This document shows, in pieces, positions 22,880 to 35,227 of a DNA stretch of 64,000 nucleotides. Source of the stretch: Zerene cesonia (taxonomy: Eukaryota; Arthropoda; Insecta; Lepidoptera; Pieridae); assembly GCF_012273895.1 (NCBI RefSeq), contig NW_024045135.1:1860001-1924000 (forward strand). Reading direction: 5' to 3'. Made by a program: the position numbers and the translations under genes. How positions within the stretch are numbered: position 1 is the first letter of the stretch; every line of letters starts with the position of its first letter. The notes below the pieces were generated by a model. It made no database searches, was not told the origin of the DNA, and was given only the letters and a program-made list of their open reading frames with translations.

Positions 22880-25205
22880 TAAATATAAATATTTTCTTAA
22901 TTTTTCTTTTTAATAATTTATGATAAGATTTGATAATATAAAGTGACAAAAGAGCATTAATAATAATGCTTTATCTAAATCAGTCGTCATTTTATTATAA
23001 TAACACATAAAAATGGTGGAGACAAAGTAGTTTTATCCACTGGTAACCATACAAAGTATAGCTTGTACATAAACTGAGTAGTTAGGGGAAGATTCAACTG
23101 AATGTAACACACGATCGCTTTAGTGCGGCTATAATTCTGGGCTTAAGGCATTACAGCCGCTTCATTATATAAGCAATGTATGGGAAGTGTAGACAGCTGC
23201 TTCTGAGCCATCTCACTTTAAGCATAATTTTAGCTTTAATTGTTAGGTCATGGATATTATTTGTGTATTATGTTATAGTTTAAGACATATTTTTTAATTG
23301 GAAAGAAAATAATAGTTAATAATTAACATTTTTAGTTTAATTACTATTCACCCAATATACTATTCCAATATGTAGAAAAAAGTCCCGCTTCTCTTTGAGG
23401 CAGATGCATATATTATATGTTTTATTAGAAAATTCAATTTACAAAAAAGAACTGAGCATCTTTCTGCTCCCTGACAATGCTGTATATTTTTATTTAATCC
23501 ACTTACAAAGTCACAATTTTTTTATTTATAATCACCCTAATCACACTAATATTATGAATGTGAAAGTTTGTTTGTTTGGATGTTTGTCAACACGTTGAAA
23601 CTACTGAACGGATTTTGATGAAATTTGGTAAACAGACAAGGTATGAGCTGACTAGGTTGTGGGATACTGTTGCGATTAAAATTCTTGTGGATTTTGTTGC
23701 GATTAAAATTCACAATTGGGATAAAACAGGAATCTTGATCTCCGGGCGCAGCCGGTACGAGCGTCTAGTATTATACGAGTATAATACATGAAAGTTCCTC
23801 AATACTCAGAAACTATCTCAAACACCGCCGCAGTTATACAAACTTATATTGGTTAATTCGTATGTTAATAGAAGTTGTAATACTCAACAGAGGAACTCGT
23901 GGTATGAGTCCCAAATATTGGTGAAAATACTAAATCATTCCTATATAAATACTCAATACTGACTTAAATGCGAATTATATCTTTTATTGTTTAATCTGTA
24001 CTTCTACTCCACATGTAATATACAATGTATAATGTACAATGTATAATTTTCAAATTAGTATTATAAACTGTAACAATAATAAAATAAAATATCTTGTCAC
24101 GTCTTACTGGTGGCTTAAAAATGACTGAACAGAATTTTATAGAGTTTTGTCAAGGAAACAATTAAAAACAATAAATGGTGTATATTATTTATTTGCTAAC
24201 GTCCAAAATCACGTACCATGTGGTAACTCTGAAAGCTAATGTAACAAATACTGAACTATTCATGATTAGCATGGCATACAAACATAGAAAACAATCTTTT
24301 TCTGTTTAAATTTTAAATTATTATCGTAGGAATTATTTCTCAATATAGAACACACGTAATACACCCATAGGACACTTAGCGATCCATGGTCGGGTCGTTA
24401 AACTGATACAGTAACAAGTGTACTTGTTATTCGATAACTCTGTGGATATTCAACCAATTGACGTCATTCTTGTATTTGATAGGAAATAGTCATTTTGTTC
24501 CATTAAGAATTCGGTTCAGTGCCGCTCGCTCTTATTTATAGAAGAGAATGACATGTGAATACAATCCAATTCCCATCTACATCCTCAATTAGCACATAAC
24601 CAATAGAGCGGTCCCCGTCAACGCGTCGCAGTTCGTGTTAACTTATAATAATTCAGTGGAGCCAGTGATTAGCAGTCGCATCACGTCGGGGCTCGCTTGG
24701 CGCCGGTAATTAATCCCGCGGGTCGCTCCGGTAAATCTGTTGATTTTCATTTTGGGGGCGTTCGAGCGATCGTTCTTCTTGGAACCAGCCATTTGTACCA
24801 GCACTTGTTGTTTATCGTAAGATTTATTGACTGGCTTCATGGAGGCTGGGTCAAAATTAACCCCGCTTGAGATCGCCTATATGATCGTACCTCTCAGTAG
24901 CTGGAGTGGAGCGTTCCTATGCAGGTTTATGTCGCGACAACAGTAGGACGAGGATCGCGAAAGAGTAAAATATGACCCATGCCTGTATTCAGTGTAACAA
25001 TTTTACGTCATATTTATTAAACGCGGTTTTAATGGTTTCCTGTAGTTTTGAAGTTTTTTATTGGTTTTCCAGTGTTGCTTTGTTTTATGGTTTAGCGTTT
25101 GTTATGTTTTCTCGGAAGGTTCTTCGAATAATGCGTACCAAGAAAAACGGCAAAGACGATTAATGCTGGTGGCACTTTAAGAGCTGGAGTTGGATATTAT
25201 CGCCG
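22880..25205. other. No gene seen outside the listed element; GC-rich islet at 24640-24960
   Basis: The islet carries a 65-codon minus frame (24643-24840) and borders the decayed acidic frame at 25206. It might be the remnant of a larger transposon; no domain recognised. Confidence 0.4.
23541..23768 (+). mobile_element. Helitron-like element of a second family, A|TC...CTAG|T
   Basis: TCACACTAATATTATGAATG at the start follows A, and GAGCGTCTAG at the end precedes T, the canonical Helitron AT target. The body has ACTGAACGGATTTTGATGAA. An internal direct repeat, TTGCGATTAAAATTC, occurs twice about 28 bp apart near 23670-23712. Confidence 0.8.
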
Positions 25206-25369
25206 TCTGATCAGGTGTCTGAAGAGAACTATGATCATAATACGAGTGATAGTCAATCTACCGACAGAAAGCAAGACATTTCGGATAACGATGACGTTCC
25301 GTTGAAGGCAATCAGTCGTAGGTAATGTCTGATGATGAGGATAATGGATCAACTAAATCATCGACATAG
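25206..25369 (+). pseudogene. Possible decayed S/D/E-rich coding fragment, identity unknown
   Basis: From 25206 a frame reads SDQVSEENYDHNTSDSQ and continues acidic through DISDNDDVPLKAISRR to a stop at 25323. With a one-frame shift an equally acidic stretch, MSDDEDNGSTKSST, follows to 25369. Acidic, serine-rich stretches like this open some insect transposases (piggyBac type among them), but no catalytic domain follows. It may also be chance in an otherwise uncoded region. The Helitron-like copy at 25432 follows. Confidence 0.25.
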
Positions 25370-25431
25370 TGACGGTTTTCATTATAGTTTTGCATAATTT
25401 TATTTATTAGTATGTAACAGTTAATTTGTAC

Positions 25432-25626
25432 ATAACGCCCCGCGGTTTCACCCGCGCAAGTCCGTATCCCGTAGGAATATCGGGATAAAAAGTTGCCTAT
25501 ATGTTATTCAAGCTGTCTAGCAATCTACGTACCAAATTTCATTGCAATCGGTTCAGTTGTTTTTGCGTGAAAGAGTAACAAACACACACACATCTTTACA
25601 AACTGTCGCATTTATAATATTAGTAG
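25432..25626 (-). mobile_element. Helitron-like element, same family as 17863
   Basis: In plus sense it begins with the reversed GGTGAAACCGCGGGGCG end and runs through TATCGGGATAAAAAGTTGCC to TTTATAATATTAGTAG, the reversed start. The CTAG end is eroded. It lies after an S/D/E-rich decayed frame. Confidence 0.85.
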
Positions 25627-26202
25627 TAATAGTATTATTAAACAATATTGACATTTTATATCTAGCTAAAAATGAACGAGCGTCCACGTCCGTGTAACGA
25701 TTTTCCACCCTTTACTTTACAATATAAATTCTAAAAACTAATATATTGTCGTTGTAAAGTTAAAATCACTGTATAATATGAATACACAATAAGAATAAAG
25801 TATTAAAATTGTATATGTGAATATACCTTCAGACATCTGTCATACTCACTGTCGTACTCACTACAGATATTAATTATTTCATTTACTTAAATAATACGCT
25901 TTTGATTAGAGTTGAATTCTAAAAAATTCGTTTTTTTTTATTGAATTTTATAAGCAACTAAACAAAACATTTTATCAATTGATTTGCATATAGCTTAGGC
26001 ATTACATATGTACAAATCGCACACATATCAAAGCAATACGGTCGAAAATCGTTTGATTTAATTAAACCCTTTGTTCTGCTGCCTATAGCCTGTCTATTGA
26101 TAAATTAGCTTAGATCTAGTGCGTGATAAACACTGTGACAGAGGGTTGTTACGTAACGACACGTTTTTATATTAATAGAGATAATATTGACGATCGATGG
26201 AA

Positions 26203-26230
26203 AAAGAGGCTCGGCGTTTAGAGCCTCTTT
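26203..26230. repeat. 10-bp inverted repeat
   Basis: AAAGAGGCTC and GAGCCTCTTT enclose GGCGTTTA. Minor. Confidence 0.7.
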
Positions 26231-26381
26231 CTATTACGAAGCTTAGGATTTTGATCAGCGTAAAGAGTTGAGTTAAATTTTCCATTTATATACGCTTTAA
26301 TTATGTTGCTGAAATCAATATAAGGAAGAAATGCGTGTCAAAAATTCTACTTCTCCCTCATCTAGTCAGTGTAGTGAATAA

Positions 26382-26550
26382 TCTATATTAATATTATAAA
26401 GTGAAAGAGTTTGTTTCTTTGTTTGAATGCACTAATCTCAGGAACTACTGGTTCGATTGAAAAATTATTTCAGTGTTAGATAGCCCATCTATTGAGGAAG
26501 GCTATAGCCTAGCCTATAGGCTATATATGTACCACAGGCGAATCCGGGAA
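26382..26550 (+). mobile_element. Helitron-like element, 3' end eroded
   Basis: TATATTAATATTATAAAGTG, GAATGCACTAATCTCAGGAA and GATAGCCCATCTATTGAGGA are followed by GGCTATATATGTACCACAGG, but the CGGACCGCTAG end seen in 4724 and 29990 is missing. Confidence 0.75.
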
Positions 26551-29141
26551 TAGTTCTATATACAATGGATAATAGATATATTTTATCTACAAGTCAAAAT
26601 AAAACTAAATAGAAAAATGTGCCTTGAAAAATTCAATAGCAGCGCGGAATAACTATGGTCATTATATGAAATTCTGACTTCATCTAGTGGGAATAAATAC
26701 TCGTACACCTATTTACATATAAACTGAGACATCCAATAGTATCGCTTCACGACAATTCCATTACGCACGAGTTGTCACAGACAGATGCATTACAAACTAC
26801 TGAAATTATTTGTACAGCCTCCAATAACCGTACATTTTAATTAAAATTTGCCATATCTCGTAATATCATCACCATATAATATTTCCCGATCGGCGCATTC
26901 ATTGCGACGTATCGCATAAATCAACATAATGTCGTGCACAGCAGATATCAAAGCTTCGCGGTTTTATCACTCCCCCTCTGATAAACCGACCGAACGCGAG
27001 CTCCCCTCCCGCCCCCACCCCACAGGACTCGATAGGTGTGAGGTGCGTCGGTGCAGGATTGCGGAGGTCAAGCGACGCTGGCCGGTCGGCTGCCCCACTT
27101 TTTAATTACATGCATCATGCACGGGAGAAATTTTAAAAAGGATTTCGAGGTTTTTACTTTAGCAGAGGTCTTTGTTCGTGGATATTAAACGTATGGTGAT
27201 CAATGGGGCTTGGCGTGCGTCCGCCGCAAATAATGCAGCTCTGAGCCATTCTATGCGTGCCTCGTACCTGCTGTGTGAGTACAATAATTGATAATATTTC
27301 ATTTCTATATAATAAAGTTATAGTTACTTCATGTCTATAACATATATATACACTATCATGGGACGATAGAATTGTAAACAAAGAAAATTACAATAAAATT
27401 AATCAAACATAAATTAAGGATGGCCTAGCCGTGATCCTAATTTGATTCCAGTTAAGAGGAAATTGAATAAATGTACACCTTGGGGAAAATATAATCGGTG
27501 GGTATTACGCCGCAGCAAAAACAATTTATAAGTTAAAAGCAACCGTGAAAATATCTTCAGGATTTTATAAATTATAATAAAAAATAAAGCTTAACTGAAG
27601 ATATTTTAAGTTGCTAGGAAACCTACCTAGGAGCCCACTCACGATATCCGATAAAAAAAAATGAATATATCTCAAGATGTTATACAAAAATAAATAAAGA
27701 ATAGTTATATTAAACACTGATTGTGGCAACTGAACTCTGAAAGTTTCGCCAACTACAGGTTTCATATATCAATAAATATTCTTTTTATCTTTTTCGACGA
27801 TAATAAAACAAACATTTATTTCTTTATTTCTTTACATATACCGATAGGATATCGCCTCGTATAGTCTAAAAAAGCTTCCGATGATGATAATCTAACACGC
27901 TTAACTTATAAATCGCTAGAATACTTTTGCATGAGAAATTCCAATAATTAACATCTGCGATACCAATTAGCGACTAATATCTTTCTATGGTGACGGTGCT
28001 AGGTGATGGTATATTGGAGAATAATTAAATTAGAATTCTAGAGCGGAGTCGGAGTGTACAAGATGCTTTTCGAGTCTAGACGTCGGGTAATATAATTAAA
28101 CCTGTATATTCTGTAATAGAAATAATATAGAAATTTGTAGGGTCTTAGCAACTAAATTACATATATCTCAAACCTTGAATTTGAGAAGGATTCAAAGGAT
28201 AGTCGAGTTATGTACACTACGCTATTGTATTTTGAAACGTTTTTGAATTTGATAATGGTCGTTTATAAGCCGCGCCCTTTCGCTCATGCATAAAGATTAC
28301 ATCTGGCTCACTCTAACACAATAGTCGGGCAATTACCTGACTTTAATATTACATTTTGGAGCGGGTATAAGCTATACACAACTTAAACATACTTGTGTTT
28401 TGAATTCAATACTAACGCACTTTCATAAAAAAAATGACCTGGATATTTATTTTGAATTAATATTTGAGAGCCATTTACCACTTACTTATAAAACATATCA
28501 CTTCTACTTATTGAAACATTGTTTTGAATCAGTATTTATACAATAAGGTCGGGTCCCGATTTTGAATTCGTCGGAAAAAAATCAAGCAAGCTCAAACTTA
28601 TACTTATTTATTCAATTAGACTCCTTATAGAAGTTCTCTTGCACCGCCATAACACAGTTTTACATTTACCACCGATTCGGAAAGCAGTGTCTAAAGATAA
28701 AAGCTGTCAAGCAATCGCGCGTTCCGTATTTTTATTTTAAAACCCCTGACGCGATATGTTTAATTAAAATAGACCCTCCATTCCAACATCTATAACCATC
28801 TAAATATTAGCATAAATATTAAAATCAGAACAACTCATTAATATCTCTCAACTTATGTTCCAATAGCGAAACTTCAAAGCACTAATTACTTGCGGTTAGA
28901 TCGCGAACATCCGGATAAATAAGTTAGTCGATCACTTCAGTCGCTCCCTAATGAACGCGCGAGAGATCATCCAGTGAGCGAGCGCCAGAGGACACATTTG
29001 CATACATACGAGCCGCTTTAATGTCGCCGGCTACCTTGCGAGAGTATCCACGTTTATACGTCACGAATCTATGAATATTTTTAATTACATTTTTATACGT
29101 GTAAAGCATGAAGGCAGTTTACGTTTTGTGTATTTGTTTAT
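26551..29141. other. No gene seen; GC-rich islands at 26880-27110 and 28880-29060
   Basis: 26995-27095 is the most GC-rich stretch of the window (CTCCCGCCCCCACCCCACAG). It lacks a long frame. A minus-strand frame ending RPLLK at 27154 follows but has no splice support. Confidence 0.5.
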
Positions 29142-29341
29142 TCCTACTAATATCATAAATGTGAAAGTTTATAAGGATGTGTGTGTTTTTCTTGCTGTTT
29201 CACGCAAAAACTGCTGAACCGATTGCAATTAAATTTGGTACGTAGAAACCTGGACAACTGGATTAACATATAGGCAACTTTTTATCCCGATATTCTTACG
29301 GGATACGGACTTAAGCGGGTGAAACCGCGGGGCGCAACTAG
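29142..29341 (+). mobile_element. Helitron-like element, same family as 17863, nearly intact
   Basis: Starts TCCTACTAATATCATAAATG and ends GGGGCGCAACTAG before T. The interior TACGTAGAAACCTGGACAAC and TTTTTATCCCGATATTCTTA matches the other copies. The preceding base is T rather than the usual A. Confidence 0.88.
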
Positions 29342-29529
29342 TTTATAATACGTTAAATCACAAGGAGAAAAAAGAGGATTTTCTGGTTATAGTAATTCAG
29401 TCTCTTTTATCCTTCATCACTATTTATTTTATGGAAGTTCCAACTTTAATTTTTTCTCATCATTTTTTTTTTATTAGCAAATATTAACTTTTAAAACAAA
29501 CACTTTTAAAATGGCCATTCATTGTTTAT

Positions 29530-29650
29530 CATTTTACGCAAAAATTGCTGGACTGATTTTAAAAATTTTCCACCATTGCTAAGTACACTGAGTGACATGC
29601 TGTATGTATGTATAATATGTACCATGTGCAAAGCGGGGCCGAAAAGCTAG
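29530..29650 (+). mobile_element. Helitron-like element, CTAG-ended, 5' unclear
   Basis: TTTACGCAAAAATTGCTGGA is followed by TATAATATGTACCATGTGC and ends GGGGCCGAAAAGCTAG before T. Only about 190 bp after the element at 29142. Confidence 0.6.
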
Positions 29651-29989
29651 TCATAAGACGATCTAATCATACAAACACAACTTTCAAACGCTTAATTAAA
29701 ACTTTAATCTCAAATAAATCGTGTGACAATGGACACACGAGTGGGTTTCCATTATCACATTTATAGCCAGCCATTAACGGTTGCAGCTAAGGTGCAGCAG
29801 CTTCAGAGACGCCAAGATATAACATCGTAAGATAAGACAGATGACACGCAATACCGCGGTAATCGATATGAATTAGTGTTGGTAGCTGGGCCATTCATAA
29901 TCTATAGGATTATATATTGTGACGTTGGCTCTTAGACTATAGGGCTGTCAATATTATTTACTTCGATGATTCTTCGGAAATGTTGAACA

Positions 29990-30083
29990 CTAGCGGTCCG
30001 CCCCGGATTCACTCGTGGTATATACATATATAACCTATAGCCTTCCTCTATAAATGGGCTTTCTATCATTGAAAGAATCTTCC
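29990..30083 (-). mobile_element. Helitron-like element, 5'-truncated
   Basis: In plus sense CTAGCGGTCCGCCCCGGATT is the reversed 3' end shared with 4724. TATATAACCTATAGCCTTCC and AATGGGCTTTCTATCATTGA follow the relative at 26382. Confidence 0.75.
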
Positions 30084-30451
30084 GCCATTTATATAAATGG
30101 TAATGTTACTAATAAATTTAAAGGCATAAGAAAATCATGCAGGTATGTTTCATATTTTGAAGGTATATAAAATAAATCACATAATATTACAACAAGAAAA
30201 TTTATTTACTGTGTGTAATATAATATTTTTATTGAAAACATGATTAATGGTCATCTTATTTCTGAAGTAAACATTCGTTAAATTCAAGAAAGGCAAGAGA
30301 CAATGTTAATGAAATAAATATCCATGATCTTTTTTACTTTTGAAACGGAACCTAACAGCCATTTGTGAAAACGAATATTTTATTTACATTGTATAAATAG
30401 TAACTGATTTAAAAAGAGAAACTGCGGCAGTTTCTGTCTGGACTTGAATAA

Positions 30452-30471
30452 ACGTTACGTTACGTTACGTT
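30452..30471 (+). repeat. (ACGTT)n microsatellite
   Basis: Four ACGTT pentamers in tandem. Confidence 0.85.
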
Positions 30472-31705
30472 TGGATTTACTTTTTCCAGTCAAAATAATT
30501 ACTGTCGTAAAGTATGAGATTTATTTCTTTACTACCTTTTTTGTATTTTTTTCAAATTTTAGTATTCCTACCCTAATGCAATTAATTGGAGACAATTCCA
30601 ACCGAGCCAATTCTTTGAAATATGTTCTCAGTCTTAATTAATAGGTGGTGTAACTAACACGACTTAATTTATCTATATAAAAATCGTGCAAAACCTTAAA
30701 TTTGAGTAACATTTTGTGTGTGAGTACGTGTTACAATGGACACGCTCCATGAAAGTTGTATAATCGTCTTTACAGCTAGCCATAAGGGCTCCTCCATCGA
30801 TGCGACGCCAGAAGCTAACGCCTGGAGACTTAGTAGATATACTGCCATCGTGCGGGTAGATAATGTTATGACTCAATTAAATCCCCAAATTGCTTTAACT
30901 AGCTGCATCCCGCCATGTTACTTACTCTATCGCTGAATATTTGATATGGTTTGCAGAGATCTGAGACTTCATTGAAATAGTGTTTGTTTTATAGAAACTT
31001 ATAAGACGTTTTAAAGTCTTCTTATGTAAAATAGGTATTTTTGTTTTTCTTAGGACACATTTGTATCAAAAAAAAATTCGATACATGCATGCAATTTTAA
31101 TATGAAGCTGGTATTTCAAGTATTTATTGCTTTTGAATTAAAAACCAACCATAAAACATTTTTATACGAATTTTCCTATTTAACTTATGCCGAATAGTAG
31201 TTGAAAATTTAAAAGCTAAACTATAGAACAATGTGGAAAGTGCCGAGATATTATGCGTGAAGCCATTACTATCTACTGCAAACCCCGCAACCCACAACTC
31301 ATAATGATTCCCGCCAAATTTTCCACATCACTAGTTAGAAGTGAGCATGTGACGTCACAGCACGTTCCATTGTCGGTAATTAGTCGAGGAGAGACACTCG
31401 AACGGGCCCCGCGACGTGACGCCACAATGGACCCTCCACGGTGAATTACTCTGTAATTATGGGGCGTGAACAATGTTTAGGAAGGCTTAACAGATTGTGG
31501 TAAGAGCAGCCGAGTGGAAAAATATGGATTTTTGAATAGAACTTCTGTGAGATGTGTCTTTTTAAAGGAAAGATTTAGGAAAGATGACGAAAAGTTCAAC
31601 TCAATGGTTGCTGTTTGTTGGCCGTAGATGTTAGCTTAAATCGTGATTACAGAAAAAAAATTCGACATAATGAAGTTTTAACTATTCAAAATGAAATCAC
31701 GTATA

Positions 31706-31737
31706 TAAATAAATAAATAAATAAATAAATAAATATA
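31706..31737 (+). repeat. (TAAA)n microsatellite
   Basis: About seven TAAA units in an AT-rich setting. Confidence 0.9.
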
Positions 31738-31987
31738 ATACAATGGAACCATTGGAAACACTCGTCAATTCGTCAAGTTAAATGAAAAAAGCGGGTACAG
31801 TAAAAGGAAAAACTGCAGCTCCTTAAAACTGTTCCCAAAAGTATGTCAAAAGGATGTAAGGACACGTTTAGTCGGTGAATGACCACTCGGATGGCACTTT
31901 AGCAATACGTGACGCCGAACAATGGACACTTTCGGATAATCGCTCAAGTACAATAATATATCCTGCGCTTACTTCATCTTTTACTTA

Positions 31988-32002
31988 ACACACACACACA
32001 CA
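31988..32002 (+). repeat. (CA)n microsatellite
   Basis: About seven CA units. Confidence 0.9.
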
Positions 32003-32411
32003 AACAGAAGTCAACTGACTATTTATAGAACTCTTCAAGTTTCGTGCTTCCGAAAACAAAAGTCAATTCAATTAACTCTTTGAAAACATCAGATATACTT
32101 ATATAAAATTTTTGTTAATTATGTATATGAATACTTGGCTGACATATTATGCATACAAATATTATATTGTATAGCATTATTGTGTAGCTAACACCGCGAT
32201 TTAATGTGAAATCAGTTTTGTAAAATGTTTTATTCCAACTTCAATGTTATTAACGTAAAATTTAAAAAATTTAGACCATCGATAAAAATATATCGAGGTA
32301 TTGTGATTAAATAAGCAATTAAACATAAAAATCACATTATTCTACAAAACTGCTTTTAGACACATGACTCTTCCATGTCTTATATATTGTACTCTTATGT
32401 ATTACACTTAC

Positions 32412-32457
32412 CGATACATAACAGCAGTAAGGTAGCGAAGCTTCCGATCAGCGTCAT
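32412..32457 (-). CDS. First coding exon (signal peptide) of an unidentified secreted or membrane protein, partial
   Basis: On the minus strand a 57-nt exon (32468 down to 32412) is bounded by the acceptor TTGATTTCCAG and the donor GTAAGTG. The ATG at 32457-32455 has G at -3. The frame reads MTLIGSFATLLLLCI plus one base, so the exon ends in phase 1. A polar start followed by a leucine-rich hydrophobic core is what the N-terminus of a secretory signal peptide looks like, so the product should enter the ER and be secreted or membrane-bound. The exon is GC-richer than its AT-rich surroundings and no repeat family covers it. A non-coding part of 11 nt precedes the ATG, which with the acceptor implies at least one upstream 5' UTR exon; candidates lie at 33012 and 35228. 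The remaining exons must lie at lower coordinates, with a long intron following. The gene family cannot be named from 15 residues. The splice sites and signal peptide are seen; that it is a transcribed gene is inference. Confidence 0.6.
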
Positions 32458-32468
32458 GCCGGCACCAC
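32458..32468 (-). other. 5' UTR part of the signal-peptide exon
   Basis: These 11 bases lie between the inferred 3' splice site (AG at 32470-32469) and the ATG. They contain no upstream ATG. Purine at -3 and C at -1 make a serviceable insect start context. Confidence 0.5.
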
Positions 32469-33011
32469 CTGGAAATCAATCACTCAGTCAGATGATAATC
32501 AGCAGAATATAAAAAAAGTTTATAAACTGTGAAGATTTCATTATCACTTATCAAGAGCAGCACATATATTTTACCTTTTTTCTTACTAAATTTAAATTGA
32601 ATTCTGATTCTATTTAATGTCGACTGAGTTAAATTTTATAATGCTAATTAATGTTCATATTACGTTAGTTATTGGAAACAAAACACATTTACCTTTACCT
32701 ATCGCAGCCGTGACGTAAAATGAAGACAAATTAATCAGAAAAGTCAGCTGCAGCTCTGTTCGCTATTTTCTATACTCATGTTCCTGTTACTAATTTATTA
32801 AAGTCGATTAAAAAACTTATCTTTGATGTACGTAGAGTCACCTGAAAAAGTTTGTTCATTTTATGATATGCTACTTCCGACCTTAACCATCACGAAATAG
32901 AAATTACTTTCCAGTTGACATTCCCTAATTATACCATAGAATCTTTTTGTCAACCAAAACTACTACTTCCAAAGTACATTTATCAAGTGTAGCACACGAG
33001 AGGTCACATAC

Positions 33012-33065
33012 CCCAGAACTATCGCACAGCCGAAGCGCGAACGCGGCGCGAGTGTACCCACGTTA
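33012..33065 (-). other. Candidate alternative first exon
   Basis: A GC-rich stretch (CGCGCCGCGTTCGCGC on the minus strand) runs into GTTCTGGG followed by the donor GTATGTGAC, with GT at 33011-33010. It sits 540 bp upstream of the acceptor of the signal-peptide exon. GTATGT is a weaker but common insect donor. It could be an alternative first exon to the one at 35228 or an internal 5' UTR exon, though no good acceptor was recognised on its upstream side. The boundaries other than the donor are guesses. Confidence 0.33.
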
Positions 33066-34290
33066 TTGATTTCAAATTATAATCCACTCATTTGCATAAT
33101 TTGAACAGATTTACCGAGTCGGAACATGATTAATTCGCAAACACGTCCAATCATATTGTAATTGTTGAAAAGTATTGATATATTTAATTGCAAATATTTA
33201 ATTTTGTAAGTGGTTATGTTGTCTTTATCAAACCAAAATGCCAACATTAAAAAAGAATAATTACAAAGTAGGGAATGCTTTGTGTTACAAAATCGATCAG
33301 AAAAAAGTTTATTATTATCAACGCAGGCTATATTTGGTTGTGATTAATATATGTATATTGTGAAAAAACACTATCATTTGCGCCTCACGAAATGTTTATG
33401 AGCCCATTAATATAATATGAATAAATTTAACTATACAACCTGTAGCGTTATCTATTATGAATTACTGTATGTACACAATAAATCGGTTTCGGGAAACTTC
33501 TGCCATCATTATGTTATTCTTTTAATATTTGCATTCGATACACAACAATTAAAAGATATTATTCCCTTCTATGTGTCAAATGCGCGAGGCTTACATCGAA
33601 CCTTCATTAGTTTTTACAATAATTTTAAATGTAAATAATTTTTTTTATAATATCTTTGTTTACCGTATATGGAAAAACATTCTGAACAATAAATATTTTA
33701 TAGATTGTTTATTGAGAATTTGTAATACTCGCAAAAAATTAACTTTTGTTATTTCACACAACATTTATTATTTGAATAAAATTCATGCTATTTTATCGTG
33801 TGTTTTAGTCATTATATTATAACATACAACACATCTATTAAAAATTGCAAGATCATTATGTAGTAGTTGGAATTTGCAAAACTCTCTCCACGAATTTTAC
33901 GATTCAGGATCACAATTTCGCTGGCAAATTCGTTTCAAAACTATAATAAGATAGCCAGGCTAAACTGAAATAGCTATGAAACGATAGCAGCTACGGCGCT
34001 AGGCTGTCCGCGGCAGGCTCGTATCACCGCGCATTCTTTATGATGCTTTTGTTCTGAAACTCATTTACTCGTACGTACACACACCGCAATAAGCGGAAAA
34101 TTAAAAATCTCATCAAGTACAGTTGGAAAAAAAAGTTTATTTGTTGCGCAAAATATTACATGCCTAGCGCTCCTATTGTTAAGCGAATATTTAGAAATTA
34201 TACCTATGTGGCGTTTCATGAGATTCTTTTATTTAGCCGTGCTTTATTTCGATGATATTTATATGTACGTGATGATTTATATAGATATTA

Positions 34291-34494
34291 TCCCTACTGA
34301 TATTACAAATGCGAAAGTAACTCGGTCTGTCTTTGTGTTTCTTCTTCACACCTATTCCAATTTGGATGAAATCAGGCTCTAAGATAGCTTAAGACCCAAG
34401 AAACGACACAATACAGTTTCGATCCTGGAAAACATACAGAAACGGGAACTATGCGATTAAAACCCTGGAGCTGTCATATTTTTCGAAAAGCTAG
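34291..34494 (+). mobile_element. Helitron-like element, complete, A|TC...CTAG|T
   Basis: TCCCTACTGATATTACAAAT begins after A and TTTTTCGAAAAGCTAG ends before T. The interior has GCGAAAGTAACTCGGTCTGT and AAACGGGAACTATGCG. It lies inside the inferred first intron of the gene starting near 35.3 kb. Confidence 0.82.
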
Positions 34495-35227
34495 TCATAT
34501 ATCATATATAATCATAAATTAGCTTAAGTATAATTATAACGTGATATTGTATTTGTTATATCTAATTTAGCCGCGTAAAATAATCTGCAATGACAAAGAA
34601 AAGACAGGAATGCGCGGTAAACTGAGTCTCAAAGTTTCTGTAGCGATCAGAGTGGAAGGTATAAACTTTTCTTTGTTTTTCTATCTACAATAATCACATT
34701 TACTATAATTGTACTCAAAAAATTAATATTAACTCATAAAATCAATACCCTTTTTTTCTAATGAGGTTTTGGCCATTAAAAATCTAAAACTATAGAAGCC
34801 ATTTTTCATGCATGAAGAAGGAATTCAAATAAACAACCAGTATTTAACAAAAAGTATCACGTTCCTGCATTGTATAAGTTCTTCGTACACAATAACAGGT
34901 AAAATTCTAAGAAAGCGTTTTATTCCAATAAATATAAATATTTTTTTCAGTTTTGACTTTTTATTATTAAGATTGATTTTTTGCGCGAATAAATTCACAT
35001 TGACTTTTGACGCAAAGAAGTAAAAATTAAACTATGATTTAACTTTTTCGAAATGACATGTTTATAAATCTCAGCTTAAATAATATAGAGTGTAACAATT
35101 ATTATTTTTTATCAGTTAAGTTGTAAACTAGGTGACCATTCGTAAACTATGACCACGGCCATGCTGAATTTGAGCTTCATTATTAGTGCACTAAGATATA
35201 AATTCAAACAAAATCAATTAAACTTAC

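Larger units (their letters stand above)
30084..32411. other. No gene seen; unique islands at 30735-30915 and 31245-31460
   Basis: Both islands are balanced in base composition and open on both strands for about 65 codons. The second contains a CRE-like TGACGTCA and a GC-rich centre. They lie just downstream of the signal-peptide exon on the gene strand, so intronic enhancers are one possibility. Confidence 0.45.
32469..35227 (-). other. Inferred first intron of the minus-strand gene
   Basis: It runs from the donor at 35227 to the acceptor at 32469 and contains the alternative exon candidate at 33012 and a complete Helitron-like element at 34291. An additional donor-like GATAG|GTAAAG lies near 32702. 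Confidence 0.4.

Noticed and set aside
26995..27021. C-rich tract ending CACAG as a 3' splice site
   Set aside because: Insect acceptors are U-rich, and no open frame with a donor follows.
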